From Chitinophagales bacterium (GTDB lineage: Bacteria > Bacteroidota > Bacteroidia > Chitinophagales > Chitinophagaceae): a stretch of 64,000 nucleotides of DNA. Of the stretch, positions 1 to 9,367 are shown one piece after another. The translations under genes were made by a program, and so were the position numbers. Position 1 is the first letter of the stretch. Every line of letters starts with the position of its first letter. Below the pieces are notes generated by a model. The model saw nothing but the letters and a program-made list of their open reading frames with translations. It had not been told where the DNA came from and did no database searches. The stretch covers positions 1 to 64,000 of the forward strand of contig JAIXKI010000020.1 of NCBI GenBank assembly GCA_026936105.1, in the 5' to 3' direction.

Positions 1-60
1 AGCACAAAAGTTTCATAGAAGTTCGTCACCCCCGCTTTTGGCAATACCTTGTTATGGGCA
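1..60 (-). repeat. attC-like element 0, partial (inverse-core side)
   Basis: The + strand ends in GTTATGGGCA at 51-60, the exact 10-bp complement of TGCCCATAAC at 10385-10394. Just inside lies an arm (about 32-50) similar in layout to the arms of the two complete elements. The other half lies outside the window, so the palindrome cannot be tested here. It would be the attC of the large defence cassette. Confidence 0.5.
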
Positions 61-289
61 TGTGCTTCTGTCGTCCGTGTCAAGTTACGCTGTCTGTAAA
101 TTGTCTGCACTGAATTGTCCGAGTGCTTGTCTGGCGTGGCTTGTGAGCCAGGTGTTTTAATTTTTTTTAAAAGGGCAGGAAAAAATATTTTGAAATTCTT
201 TTTGGGTGGGACAGGCACACTCTTTTGCAAGCGTTGGTCTGTGTGTTGGCTTGTGCGGCTTGCAAATGTGTGTGACTGCTGCGTTGGAC
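61..289. other. Non-coding 3' flank of res with a conserved 50-bp repeat
   Basis: No convincing gene. Positions 221-270 are nearly identical at both ends to 10126-10175 on the far side of the five-gene block: 11 of 11 leading bases and 23 of 24 trailing bases match, with a variable middle. The unit holds the inverted pair TTTGCAAGC / GCTTGCAAA. An AT-rich stretch at 180-202 (AAAATATTTTGAAATTCTTT) reappears inverted near 10194-10215. Confidence 0.5.
221..270. repeat. 50-bp flanking repeat, left copy
   Basis: Direct repeat of 10126-10175. It starts with TCTTTTGCAAG and ends with GGCTTGTGCGGCTTGCAAATGTG-type sequence; the central 15 bases differ. The outer parts can pair (TTTGCAAGC with GCTTGCAAA), so each copy may fold as a hairpin. 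It lies just outside the stop of res and so brackets the operon together with the right copy. Confidence 0.6.
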
Positions 290-3019
290 TCATAAAATAG
301 TTGTTTGTCCGTTTACCTTATCTTCCAGTTGTTTCAATGTCACTGTCGCCTTTTTGTCCGTGTTAAACAAATGCTGCTTCACCAACAGATATTTCCATTC
401 AACTCCTGTTTGTTTTGTAACTGCTTTGCACCAGCGTTCAATTGCTTTATTCTTGTTGTCCAGATCGGGATATTCTCTACCTTTGGTTTCAAGAATCCAG
501 TAAACTTTTTTCTTGCCGATTGTTTGCACAGCAACAAAGTCAGGAAAGTAATAACGGATTGCTCCGGTGTTTGATAAATAGTCAATACGGAAAATGTCTG
601 CAAGCGCTGCGAATGCTTCAACATCATTTGCCTTGTCAAGAAATTCAGCAAACTCTTTTTCAAAGTCATTGTAGGTTGCAACAAAATTGAAAACAGTTTT
701 CTTCAACTTGATGTGTCCTCGTCTCCAAGTAAATTTGGGTGTCTCTGATAGTTTGATACTCTTGCCTTGAACCTTTACTTGCTTCTTTTCAACTGTTGCT
801 TTTCCAATTTCTTTTGCCAGCAAATCAATGATTGCTTCTTGAATAGAAAGTTCACGCAATATCTTTCGCAATTCGTCTTTTTCAATTTCATCAATCTTTA
901 CCTCAAAACATTTATTGAGAATGTAATCCTCGCAAATAGGATAGAGAAATTGAAAACAGTCGGTAAGTCCTGCACGCTTCATTACATGCTGTGTGATGTA
1001 GGAAGTTAGATCTCTGCCCAACTCAATATATTCAATATCCACTTCTGTTTGATGCACTTCAACTCCCAACTGCATCATCTCCATTTTCAAAAGCACTTTC
1101 CGGTTCTCATCTAATTTTTCGGAAGTGAATAGCAAAGGAAATTTCTTTGCATCAATGCCGCTTAAATTTTTGTAAGCACGGTTATAAGAAAAATCGGTTG
1201 CCGGAATTTCAATATCGTATTGCAATCTTTTTTTCTCCGGTGAAATTGTAACCGGAAGCGGGGGCGGTGTTTTGGTTGTGTTCACTCCAACTCCTTCCAG
1301 TTCCAGCATTTTGACAATCTTCTCAAACTTTTCGTTGCCGATTACTTCCAATGTTTGTGTTCGGTCAGGACTGATGTCCCGCATCAAACGCAAACCTCTG
1401 CCAATTGCCTGTTCAGGTAATATTGCTGAATCAAATGCACGAAGCCCCAATACAATAGTAACATTCTGCACATCCCATCCTTCACGCAGCATGAGCACAC
1501 TCACAATCACTTTGATATTGTTTTTCGGATTGTCAACATCTCTTGCTTCTTCACGCAAACTTTCCAAATCTCTCTTGCGGACTTCACCTGTGTTATCCGT
1601 GTGGATGGTCATGATTTCATCTTTCTCAATTCCGTAAGTGCTGCCTCTGCGTTCAATAGCTGCTGCAATCTTATCAGCAAAAGCATTTTTTTCTGCCATG
1701 ATAAACAATACGGGTTTTTTCTTCACTTCTTTGAATGCTTCGTAGTGTTCTTTCCACCTTCCTAACGCTGCCGAAATCCAGTCGCCATATTTCTGAACCA
1801 CATTATCGCCTGTTATGTGTTCGGGATCTTTCTTGTTTACGGTGTGAACTATCAAAGGAACTTTTACAATTCTGTCTTCCACTGCCTGTGCAAGCGGATA
1901 GTCGCAAATAATCCAAGGGTAGTAAGTGTTCTCCGGGGTCTTTGGTGTTGCAGAAAAGTCCAACCACATTTTAAAACCTCCCGGAATATGATTATGAATG
2001 GAGAGCAAACTTTCATTCCATTTCAATTCGTCATCGTGAACATGATGCGCTTCGTCATTCATCACTAAAAGATTGTCCAACTCTTTCATTCTCTCCAGCA
2101 AGGTTTGCGGTGATTTGCCCGGGTCGCTTTGCGGCTTTCTGCCCAGGATTGCTTCTATGATGTTGTTCGGGTTAAATTCTTTGATGCGGCTTTCATACAA
2201 CTGATGAATATTGTTCAGTACAAAATTATTTTCTGCAGCCAGTGGACTTTCATCACCACGCAACTTGATGTTCAGTTTCCATTTTGATTTCCATGCGGTG
2301 GGAACAAACGGAAGTTCCTCAAATATTTTTCCGTTGGCGAAATCTTTTGCTAATCTTTCATACACAATAACATTCGGTGCCACCAGCAAAAAGTTATTGG
2401 CATACCGCCTGTCTTTTTCTCTCAAACGGTTGAAGTAACTCCACACTACCACAAACGCCATCACAAAGGTTTTTCCTGAACCCGTTGCCATCTTGATGGC
2501 ATAACGCAACAAATCTTCTTCCGGTAATTCTTGTTCACCCTCTTGGTCTAATTCCGGAAAATATCTTTTCACTTTGCGAACCCCGTCAAGGTCTTTGCTG
2601 AATTCTATGTTGGATGAAAAAAGATTTCCCGTAAATTTTTCGTGATACTTTTTTATCAGGGGCAAAACATCAGTAAACTTCTTTATCTCAAACAAATAAA
2701 TGATTGTCTCAATTGCTTCACGCTGGCAGAAGTAAAAATGAAAAGGTTCGTTGCCGAACACAGGCGGATGCGCCTGGTCAAACCAGTAAACCAACAATTC
2801 CTGCGAGGTGGCTGTTGCTCCCGGGTAACCATCGTTTCGCCACTTGTCAATCTCAGACCTTAGTTTATTTACCAAAAGCATTTTACTTGGTCTGCGACCT
2901 TGTACCAATTCATACTCGTTCTCTTTTTTCTTTTTCAAAAAAGAAGTGGGCACTTCCCACGGGTTGCGACCTTCTATGTAAGGAAGCTCTTTATCGTATT
3001 GAACTATTGATTGAGGCAT
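290..3019 (-). CDS. res: Type III restriction enzyme, Res subunit
   Basis: ATP-dependent restriction subunit that translocates or slides on DNA with Mod and cuts beside unmethylated sites. At 909 residues it has the usual length. An SF2 helicase core shows Walker A ATGSGKT (178-184), a DEAH box within NDEAHH (about 322-325), an SAT-like FSATPK motif and a motif VI QAIGRGLRL. The C-terminal PD-(D/E)XK nuclease is visible as PDF (about 826) followed by ETKG (about 844). It is the last gene of a minus-strand run and starts 26 bases after mod, so the two are surely cotranscribed. Nothing suggests inactivation. Confidence 0.95.
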   Translation of the reverse strand: MPQSIVQYDKELPYIEGRNPWEVPTSFLKKKKENEYELVQGRRPSKMLLVNKLRSEIDKWRNDGYPGATATSQELLVYWFDQAHPPVFGNEPFHFYFCQREAIETIIYLFEIKKFTDVLPLIKKYHEKFTGNLFSSNIEFSKDLDGVRKVKRYFPELDQEGEQELPEEDLLRYAIKMATGSGKTFVMAFVVVWSYFNRLREKDRRYANNFLLVAPNVIVYERLAKDFANGKIFEELPFVPTAWKSKWKLNIKLRGDESPLAAENNFVLNNIHQLYESRIKEFNPNNIIEAILGRKPQSDPGKSPQTLLERMKELDNLLVMNDEAHHVHDDELKWNESLLSIHNHIPGGFKMWLDFSATPKTPENTYYPWIICDYPLAQAVEDRIVKVPLIVHTVNKKDPEHITGDNVVQKYGDWISAALGRWKEHYEAFKEVKKKPVLFIMAEKNAFADKIAAAIERRGSTYGIEKDEIMTIHTDNTGEVRKRDLESLREEARDVDNPKNNIKVIVSVLMLREGWDVQNVTIVLGLRAFDSAILPEQAIGRGLRLMRDISPDRTQTLEVIGNEKFEKIVKMLELEGVGVNTTKTPPPLPVTISPEKKRLQYDIEIPATDFSYNRAYKNLSGIDAKKFPLLFTSEKLDENRKVLLKMEMMQLGVEVHQTEVDIEYIELGRDLTSYITQHVMKRAGLTDCFQFLYPICEDYILNKCFEVKIDEIEKDELRKILRELSIQEAIIDLLAKEIGKATVEKKQVKVQGKSIKLSETPKFTWRRGHIKLKKTVFNFVATYNDFEKEFAEFLDKANDVEAFAALADIFRIDYLSNTGAIRYYFPDFVAVQTIGKKKVYWILETKGREYPDLDNKNKAIERWCKAVTKQTGVEWKYLLVKQHLFNTDKKATVTLKQLEDKVNGQTTIL

Positions 3020-3045
3020 GATATACTGAGTTTATCGAAGTATGG

Positions 3046-4929
3046 CTATTTTACTTTTAATTCATACACCTGTGAAGTGTCAATTCCGAAAATGTCTATG
3101 ATTTTTACAAACACTTTGTATGTGCCTGCCTTAATGTATTCATGGTCGGCAGTGAGTTTCAACTTGCGCTCCTGCTTGGTGCGGTAACTGGTCCAGCCGT
3201 TGTTGAAAGTGTCGTTCTGAAACTCAAAATCCACCGCCCAATAGTCAATCCAGTCGCTCCATTTTTTGATGCTGCTTTTTACATCAGCCGAAATCAAATC
3301 GGTGTGCGGAATCACAAAATCCTCCAGCTTCACTTTTGCTTTCAATCCTTTGGTTTCAATGTTGGTTTTGAAATAGGCAAGCTCAAAGAACTTCACATCG
3401 CCTTTGCCTGCCGCCTGCGGGTCTATGGCATCCATTGGAATAATGCGAAGTTTTAACCTGACACCCATTTGCTTTGCCACTTCCTGTATGGCATCGTTCA
3501 ATCCCATTTCCCATTCCCAGCCCAGCACATGCAGTTCTTTCTGCCCCATGTCTTTGGTATCTTTCAATGCATCGGTTACTTCCTGTATGGTTACGGGTGC
3601 ATCCACCGCACCGATATACACTAATGCATTTCCTTTCTTGCCGTGTATGTGCGATGAACCGGCAATCGGTTCTGCTCCGTAAAGTTTGAGGATGAATGCC
3701 AGGTATTCAAACAATGCCTGCTTCTCATCTTTTTTGCCAAATGCTTTTACCTGCCAGAACTGCCGCTCATATTTTCCGAGGTTGAGGATTTCAAAAGGTC
3801 GGGCTTTCTTGCCGTATTTTTTCCCGGCATCTGTTAGACTTTTGCTGTGTTCTATTTCCAACAATCGTTTTCTTGTGGTGTGAACACCAAACCTTCCTAG
3901 GTCAACTCCAATCCATCTTCTATTTAATTTTTCTGCTACCGAAACTGTAGTTCCGCTACCACAAAAAAAGTCGGCAACCAAATCACCTTCATTGCTACTC
4001 GCTTTAATAATTCTATTTAAAAGTGTTTCTGGTTTCTGAGTTGGATACCCGTTTCTTTCAATTGCATTCTGTCTTAGATATGGAATATCCCAGACATCAC
4101 TAATTGGAATTCCTTCATTTTCTTCATAATACTGTTTTCTGTCATAACGCATACGATATCTGCCTTTTTCATCTTGATGAACAAAAGTTTGTTTGATATA
4201 TTCTTCTGACAATTCCTTAAACTCTTTATTGAAAGTAATTTCTCCTCCTTTACTGTAGAACATAATAGTTTCATGGTCTCGAATCCAGTTTTGGGCCTTT
4301 CCTTTAAATCCAGAAACATTGTTTGGCCACCAAATAATTTCTCTTTGCAAATTGTCGGCCCCAAATATTTCATCCATTATTAGTCGTAAGTGAGAATTAA
4401 CACGCCAGTCAATATGAATATAAATTGAGCCTTTGTCGCTTAGCAAATCTTTCATAAGTGATAATCGTTGTTCCATCATCTCCAAAAAACTTTCAAGCCC
4501 ATTACCCCATGTATCTCGGTATGCTTTTTCTTCTATAACTGAATGTTCTTTATGTATGGTTTCACCTTTTTCACCAACTTCTATATCAGCGGTAAAATCC
4601 GCACCAGTCGCAAAAGGCGGGTCAATGTAGATGAGGTCAATTTTGCCTGCATACTTTTCAAGCAAACTGCTCATCACAAACTTGTTATCACCCCAGATGA
4701 GTTTGTTCTTCCATCCGTCTTCAAAGGTGCTGCCTTCATCTCCTTTCCAAATGTCAAACAAGGAAGATTGCCGGGCTATTTCGTTGCCTTTTTCAATGCG
4801 TGGTTCGTTTATGCTTTCCACAATCTGAAAAGGAAAGGGGCCGGGTTTTTCCACCGGCACTAATTTTCCTTCGTCATCATACTTGCCCCGCCAAACAAGT
4901 TCTGTTTTTTTGATTTCAATTTTACTCAT
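3046..4929 (-). CDS. mod: Type III DNA methyltransferase, Mod subunit (N6-adenine)
   Basis: Recognition and methylation subunit of the type III system; it transfers a methyl group from SAM to adenine in an asymmetric site. Motif IV DPPF (103-106) precedes the SAM-binding motif FFCGSGTT (321-328), the beta-class order expected for Mod. The stretch between (about 170-290) should hold the target recognition region and has a weaker, more A+T-rich sequence than its surroundings, typical of exchangeable specificity. Length 627 is normal. No simple-sequence tract that would phase-vary it was seen inside the gene. It is followed closely by res and preceded by a 95-base spacer. Confidence 0.95.
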   Translation of the reverse strand: MSKIEIKKTELVWRGKYDDEGKLVPVEKPGPFPFQIVESINEPRIEKGNEIARQSSLFDIWKGDEGSTFEDGWKNKLIWGDNKFVMSSLLEKYAGKIDLIYIDPPFATGADFTADIEVGEKGETIHKEHSVIEEKAYRDTWGNGLESFLEMMEQRLSLMKDLLSDKGSIYIHIDWRVNSHLRLIMDEIFGADNLQREIIWWPNNVSGFKGKAQNWIRDHETIMFYSKGGEITFNKEFKELSEEYIKQTFVHQDEKGRYRMRYDRKQYYEENEGIPISDVWDIPYLRQNAIERNGYPTQKPETLLNRIIKASSNEGDLVADFFCGSGTTVSVAEKLNRRWIGVDLGRFGVHTTRKRLLEIEHSKSLTDAGKKYGKKARPFEILNLGKYERQFWQVKAFGKKDEKQALFEYLAFILKLYGAEPIAGSSHIHGKKGNALVYIGAVDAPVTIQEVTDALKDTKDMGQKELHVLGWEWEMGLNDAIQEVAKQMGVRLKLRIIPMDAIDPQAAGKGDVKFFELAYFKTNIETKGLKAKVKLEDFVIPHTDLISADVKSSIKKWSDWIDYWAVDFEFQNDTFNNGWTSYRTKQERKLKLTADHEYIKAGTYKVFVKIIDIFGIDTSQVYELKVK

Positions 4930-5024
4930 AATTTTTTCTTTGTGCTCTCTGCGATTTTATCTCAGCGTACTTTGCGGTAAAATTCTTGAACCGCAAAGGG
5001 CGCAAAAGTTATTCGCAAAGGTCG
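4930..5024. repeat. Spacer hairpin / decayed CGCAAAG-type repeat
   Basis: The 95 bases between the DUF4062 gene and mod contain the perfect pair CTTTGCGGT (4970-4978) and ACCGCAAAG (4990-4998), followed by further CGCAAAAG and CGCAAAG echoes. Such CGCAAAG-rich intergenic strings are common in Bacteroidota. It could be a decayed interspersed repeat or a processing or attenuation hairpin ahead of mod. Confidence 0.45.
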
Positions 5025-6542
5025 CTATGGTTTATTTTTATTTTTTAATTGTTGCTGTAATATTTTTCCTTTTGCCGTAAGCCGGTATTTCTGAGTAGGG
5101 CTATTGGGAGATTCGGGTTGAGTCATTTCTACAAACCCGGCTTCCAGTGCCGGTTGTAAATAATTCTCCCGAAAAGTTTGTCCGTGTTTTAATGAAAGTA
5201 AATCCATCAACTCTTGTCGGGAAAGCTTCTTTTGTAAAACATAAATAAGCCTTTTTACTTGTTCCCCTACTTGGTCGGTTACTTGGTCGGTTACTTGGTC
5301 GGTTACTTGGTCGGTTACTTGGTCGGTTTGGGCAACTTTTCTCCATAGTGTTACTTTGAATTCTTCGTTCTGAATCAGTTCAGGTTCCCGCAATCCCACA
5401 GCCACACAGGAATGAATCATATCCGGTATTCCGGTGCCGAGGCGCTCAATAAATCCTGCCAAATAGAGAGGCTCTGCCAGCAACGGATTAGGCGGAAAGG
5501 AAGCATGTGGTTTTTTGAGTTTAGCAATCGAAAGAAAAGACGGCAGATGACCGGGGTTCCAAATCTCCAGACGATTTCGAAACAACATCACCTGCACGGA
5601 GCCGGTGCTGTTGTAATCACGGTGCGCAACTGCATTCACGATGGCTTCTGCAATAGCCGCCCTCGGAATTTCGTATTCCATCTGGACATCCACCGATTTA
5701 CTTCGGTCTCCCACGGAAAGGTTAATACGGGAGAGTACAAAATCAACGGCACGATTTACCTGTTCAAATACATCACCCTTATAAACCTGGTAAGCCGGAA
5801 TCGGTTTACTCACTTCATTACCATGAAAAAGCACACAACGGATTTCTGCTGTTATAAAATACCGTTGCGGATTTTTTCCGAACAATAACAAGGCTGCATT
5901 GGTCAGCCCATCCTCTTTAATCAGGTTCAGATGAGTGAGTACCTTTTGTGGTTTGGCATTCACTGCAATCGGAAAATTTCTTTTAGACCTGGCTGTTTCA
6001 ACAAACCATTTGATTTTATCAACATCCAGATCGGAAAGCGTAGCGCCCCTGCAGATAGTGGCATCAAAAGGACCGGTTCGGATGAATTCTTTTTCTTCCA
6101 GATACTCTACCAGGGCTGCGTAAACGGCCGTTCTCAATTCAGAGGCGGAGAAGAATTTCTTACGCACCACTTCCTGTTCGGCTTTCCGGATAAGGGCTTC
6201 TTCCTTTGGGTGCCTTTTATCGGAAGCAGCCCCACTGATAAAAATAAGTTTAGTTTTATTTTCTTTCAGGGCGAGGTTGAACTCATGTTCGGTAGGAGAA
6301 ATACCCTTCTTATCTTCAAAGCCATATTGAGTTCCGAAAATACCCAGGTAGATATCTGAATGCTGCACCTGCTGAAGATACGCTTCATCAGCCCTGACGT
6401 TTCTTGCGGGAAGATTTTCAAATATAAAGGGCTCAAAGAATCTTCCCAACAAGGCATCTGTGGTTATATAGTTGTATATCATCTGTCTCTCCGAAGCAAA
6501 CTCCGATTGTACACTGCTGATAAATATTTTTTGCCTGTTCAT
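5025..6542 (-). CDS. DUF4062 protein with RecG-like HATPase domain and winged helix
   Basis: 505 residues with three parts. Residues about 1-90 match DUF4062 (start MNRQKIFISSVQSEF; later SDIYLGIFG), a fold related to TIR-like signalling or nucleotide-processing domains. Residues about 180-400 resemble the HATPase_c_4 type of putative transcriptional regulators, with the motif EAIVNAVAHRDY and a later GTGIPDM. A linker of five TDQV repeats is followed by a C-terminal winged-helix region. The start overlaps the helicase stop (ATGA), implying translational coupling. A regulator or a defence sensor/effector are both possible; the role is inferred only from domain type and neighbours. Confidence 0.8.
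   Translation of the reverse strand: MNRQKIFISSVQSEFASERQMIYNYITTDALLGRFFEPFIFENLPARNVRADEAYLQQVQHSDIYLGIFGTQYGFEDKKGISPTEHEFNLALKENKTKLIFISGAASDKRHPKEEALIRKAEQEVVRKKFFSASELRTAVYAALVEYLEEKEFIRTGPFDATICRGATLSDLDVDKIKWFVETARSKRNFPIAVNAKPQKVLTHLNLIKEDGLTNAALLLFGKNPQRYFITAEIRCVLFHGNEVSKPIPAYQVYKGDVFEQVNRAVDFVLSRINLSVGDRSKSVDVQMEYEIPRAAIAEAIVNAVAHRDYNSTGSVQVMLFRNRLEIWNPGHLPSFLSIAKLKKPHASFPPNPLLAEPLYLAGFIERLGTGIPDMIHSCVAVGLREPELIQNEEFKVTLWRKVAQTDQVTDQVTDQVTDQVTDQVGEQVKRLIYVLQKKLSRQELMDLLSLKHGQTFRENYLQPALEAGFVEMTQPESPNSPTQKYRLTAKGKILQQQLKNKNKP
5269..5328 (-). repeat. 12-bp tandem repeat x5 encoding TDQV
   Basis: Five perfect copies of a 12-base unit (ACTTGGTCGGTT on the + strand) encode five TDQV tetrapeptides between the ATPase and winged-helix parts of the DUF4062 protein. 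As the unit is a multiple of three, copy-number changes would alter linker length without frameshift. Confidence 0.95.
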
Positions 6543-9367
6543 TCTTTGATTCTACAATAATATTTAAAGTCACATTCTTTACAAACTTTTGTCTTATCCG
6601 GTTGATTTTTTATAGTAAAATCTTTATGAAGGATGCATGCTGCCACTTCATCAAAATGTTTACCGGCTGCTTTCACCAAATTTTCATCGTACTCAATTTC
6701 CATCAGTGCATCTTTTCGTTTCTCTTCTGCTGTCCAATATAAGTACAATCGTTCGGGATCTTTATTATAGCGTTCTTTCAGTATGTGAGCGTACACATGC
6801 AACTGGTATTTATATTTTTTCAGGATAGGATCGTTCGGTTTCGGCTTCTCCTGGCTTTTAAAATCCAGCAATTCTAATTTGTCATCTTTTCCTAAAAGCA
6901 AATCTACCTTACCATTTATAATATAATCGTCTTTCTCTACCGAAACATCAATTTCTGTTTCCAAAACCCTGTCAAGTAAATCCTTATTGTTTTGGAAATA
7001 GGTAATAACATGCCGCAGGGCGCCTTCTTTTGGTTTTGCTCCCAATGGTCGATGACCGTTTGCAATCAAACCTTTGTAGTTGTTCTCAAAATCTTCTGCA
7101 ATTATTTTTTCGTTCACAGTTTCGTTGTCAAGAATTCTTCGGTGAATATCTTCAATGGTTTCATGCACCAGCGTTCCGAATAAAACTTGCCCTGTTCTGC
7201 TTCCGGTAAATTCATACTCTTTGTAAAACTGGTATTGCCTCGGGCAGGTTTCATACACATTAATGTGCGAGGTGAGCGAGAGTGTTTTCTTCGGAATGTA
7301 TGGCGACTTGGATTGAAAGCGTTGTGCTTTCAAGGTTTCCTTTTTCACATGAGGCCATTGTTCCAGCCCCTCCCAAATGCTTGAAAATATTTCTTTCGGT
7401 TCGGTGTGAGTAGAAAGCACCAATAATTTTTGTGGTCGTGAAAACGCAACATAAAACAACCGTGCATGGTCAAACTTCGTGATGCGGTTTGCCGGTTCAA
7501 AAACTTCACGCTGGTAAAAAGGCGAAAGAAAATTATCTGTTTGTTTGTTCACGCTGTATTGTTTGTCAAGCGAACTCACCACTACCACAGGAAACTCCAG
7601 ACCTTTTGATTGATGAATCGTCATGATTTGAACATAACCTTTGGGGATGGGGTTGTTTTCATCTTCGTATTCGTTCTGACCTGAATTGAAAAGCAGGTTG
7701 AAGAAACTGTTGAACAACCGATACTTCAATGCCATTTTTCCTTTGGCTGAAATCACATTCATGTGATAATACTGCATGAACGAACTCATGAGTGCCGAGA
7801 ACTGCGAAAGGTTCCTTGCTGCATTCTCATCTTTCAGATAATCACTGAACGGTGCATAAGCAAAGAGTTGGTATAAAATATCCGTAGGAATTTCATCCAG
7901 CGTTTCATCGTCTGAAAGATTTACAACCTTCTCATTCATCCGCTGAATGTATTTGCCCAACGGTTTGCTTGCATACTTCCCAAGAATCTGAATTCCTTCG
8001 TTCACAATGTCACGGTGATGATAGTTGTCCAAATCTGCTCCTACAAAATCAAGTATCAAGGCATAACAGGCAATCACCAACTTTACTTCTTCGTTTTCAA
8101 AATATGCTTTTGCCCTCGGGCAAAATGATTTAATATTTTTTTCCTGCAATGCCAGCATGAACGGTTCGCTGTGTTCAATCATCACACTTCGCAACAGCAA
8201 GGCAACATCGCTGGGGTCGTTGATTACTTTATTCTTTAAAAGATAATCAATCATGTCGGCAAATCTTTTCGCTTCATCTTCCGGTGTGTCAGCCCAAATA
8301 CAAAACACAGCAGGGTAGTCGGGCGAAATGGTTGACTTTGCAGGAACGACCTTTTTATCCGGATAGCGAAAAGGTACTGTACCATCATTATTTGTCCAGT
8401 CAATATCATTCATGAAACTGTTGTAATGCTTAATGATGGCTTTATGTGAGCGGTAGTTCTCTAATAGTTTAACCTGCCTGTACTTTTTAAAGTGCGTAGT
8501 AAATTCCAGGATATTCCTCACCGTTGCACCTCTGAAACGATAGAGAGCTTGGTCTTCGTCACCAACAACCGTGAGGTTGTTGTGCGGTTTCACCAAAGTG
8601 AGAGCAATTTGTTCCTGAATAAAATTGGTGTCCTGATACTCGTCAATGAGCATGTATTTGATCGTGCTTGCAATTTTATCCCTGATACTTTTTGTCTGAA
8701 GCAAGTCATAAAAAATTCTTTGCTGAAAAGAGAAATCAACTTTGTTGTTTTCAAAAAGCAAATCACGATAAACTGAATATGATTCGCCAAGTTGTTTCAG
8801 GAAATCATCTTTGCTTTTGATTAGCTTTTTGGGTTCAATCAGTTCTTCAGTGATTTTGTCATAGAAGTTTTTTATTCTTCCAATTGTGTCCCACTTTCCT
8901 TTCCACCTTCCAAAATATCTTTCTCCATCATGAAACGGCTCAATGATTTCTTCAAAGTGTTCGTTGATGAATAGAGAACAGGTTAAATCATCCAGAACAG
9001 TATAATTTTTTTTCAGCGGGGTGTGCTTGATGAAATGCGAGTTGAAGTTGTCGCAAATGCCGTGAATCGTTCCGGTGATGAGTTCATGCAGATTCACTTT
9101 CTCGCCAAGTTTTTTTGAAAACAAACTCAAACGGTCACGCAATTCAAAGGCAGATTTCTCTGTAAAGGTTGTCAGCACAATTTCAGATGGCTTGGCTTTG
9201 CTGGAGAGAATCAAATACAGCGTTCGCAAAACGAGTGTGTATGTTTTGCCTGTTCCCGGACCGGCAATAATCAAAGTAGGTCCGTCAGTTTCAAAAACAG
9301 CTTTCTGCTTTTCCTTGTCAGAGCCAAGGTCAAAAGTGTCAATGAATTTTTGTTGCAGTGCTGTCAT
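6539..9367 (-). CDS. UvrD/Rep-family helicase with C-terminal Fe-S PD-(D/E)XK nuclease
   Basis: Superfamily 1A helicase-nuclease, 942 residues. Walker A AGPGTGKT (35-42), motif II DEYQDTN, motif III GDEDQALYRFRG, motif V HQSKGLEFP and motif VI YVAFSRP are all present. The C-terminal part has GKVDLLL, LDFKS and YQLHVYA, as in RecB/AddB-type nucleases, with cysteines (ETCPRQY; later VCKECDFKYYC) laid out as an iron-sulfur staple. It should unwind and degrade DNA ends. The gene overlaps the radC-like stop by one base and the DUF4062 start by four, so it is the core of a coupled operon. Related helicase-nucleases act in repair and in anti-phage systems; the context favours defence. Confidence 0.9.
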   Translation of the reverse strand: MTALQQKFIDTFDLGSDKEKQKAVFETDGPTLIIAGPGTGKTYTLVLRTLYLILSSKAKPSEIVLTTFTEKSAFELRDRLSLFSKKLGEKVNLHELITGTIHGICDNFNSHFIKHTPLKKNYTVLDDLTCSLFINEHFEEIIEPFHDGERYFGRWKGKWDTIGRIKNFYDKITEELIEPKKLIKSKDDFLKQLGESYSVYRDLLFENNKVDFSFQQRIFYDLLQTKSIRDKIASTIKYMLIDEYQDTNFIQEQIALTLVKPHNNLTVVGDEDQALYRFRGATVRNILEFTTHFKKYRQVKLLENYRSHKAIIKHYNSFMNDIDWTNNDGTVPFRYPDKKVVPAKSTISPDYPAVFCIWADTPEDEAKRFADMIDYLLKNKVINDPSDVALLLRSVMIEHSEPFMLALQEKNIKSFCPRAKAYFENEEVKLVIACYALILDFVGADLDNYHHRDIVNEGIQILGKYASKPLGKYIQRMNEKVVNLSDDETLDEIPTDILYQLFAYAPFSDYLKDENAARNLSQFSALMSSFMQYYHMNVISAKGKMALKYRLFNSFFNLLFNSGQNEYEDENNPIPKGYVQIMTIHQSKGLEFPVVVVSSLDKQYSVNKQTDNFLSPFYQREVFEPANRITKFDHARLFYVAFSRPQKLLVLSTHTEPKEIFSSIWEGLEQWPHVKKETLKAQRFQSKSPYIPKKTLSLTSHINVYETCPRQYQFYKEYEFTGSRTGQVLFGTLVHETIEDIHRRILDNETVNEKIIAEDFENNYKGLIANGHRPLGAKPKEGALRHVITYFQNNKDLLDRVLETEIDVSVEKDDYIINGKVDLLLGKDDKLELLDFKSQEKPKPNDPILKKYKYQLHVYAHILKERYNKDPERLYLYWTAEEKRKDALMEIEYDENLVKAAGKHFDEVAACILHKDFTIKNQPDKTKVCKECDFKYYCRIKE

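Noticed and set aside
115-300. Short + frame at the left end
   Set aside because: It runs through the 50-bp repeat, has odd Cys/Trp-rich composition and overlaps the res stop; not a credible gene.
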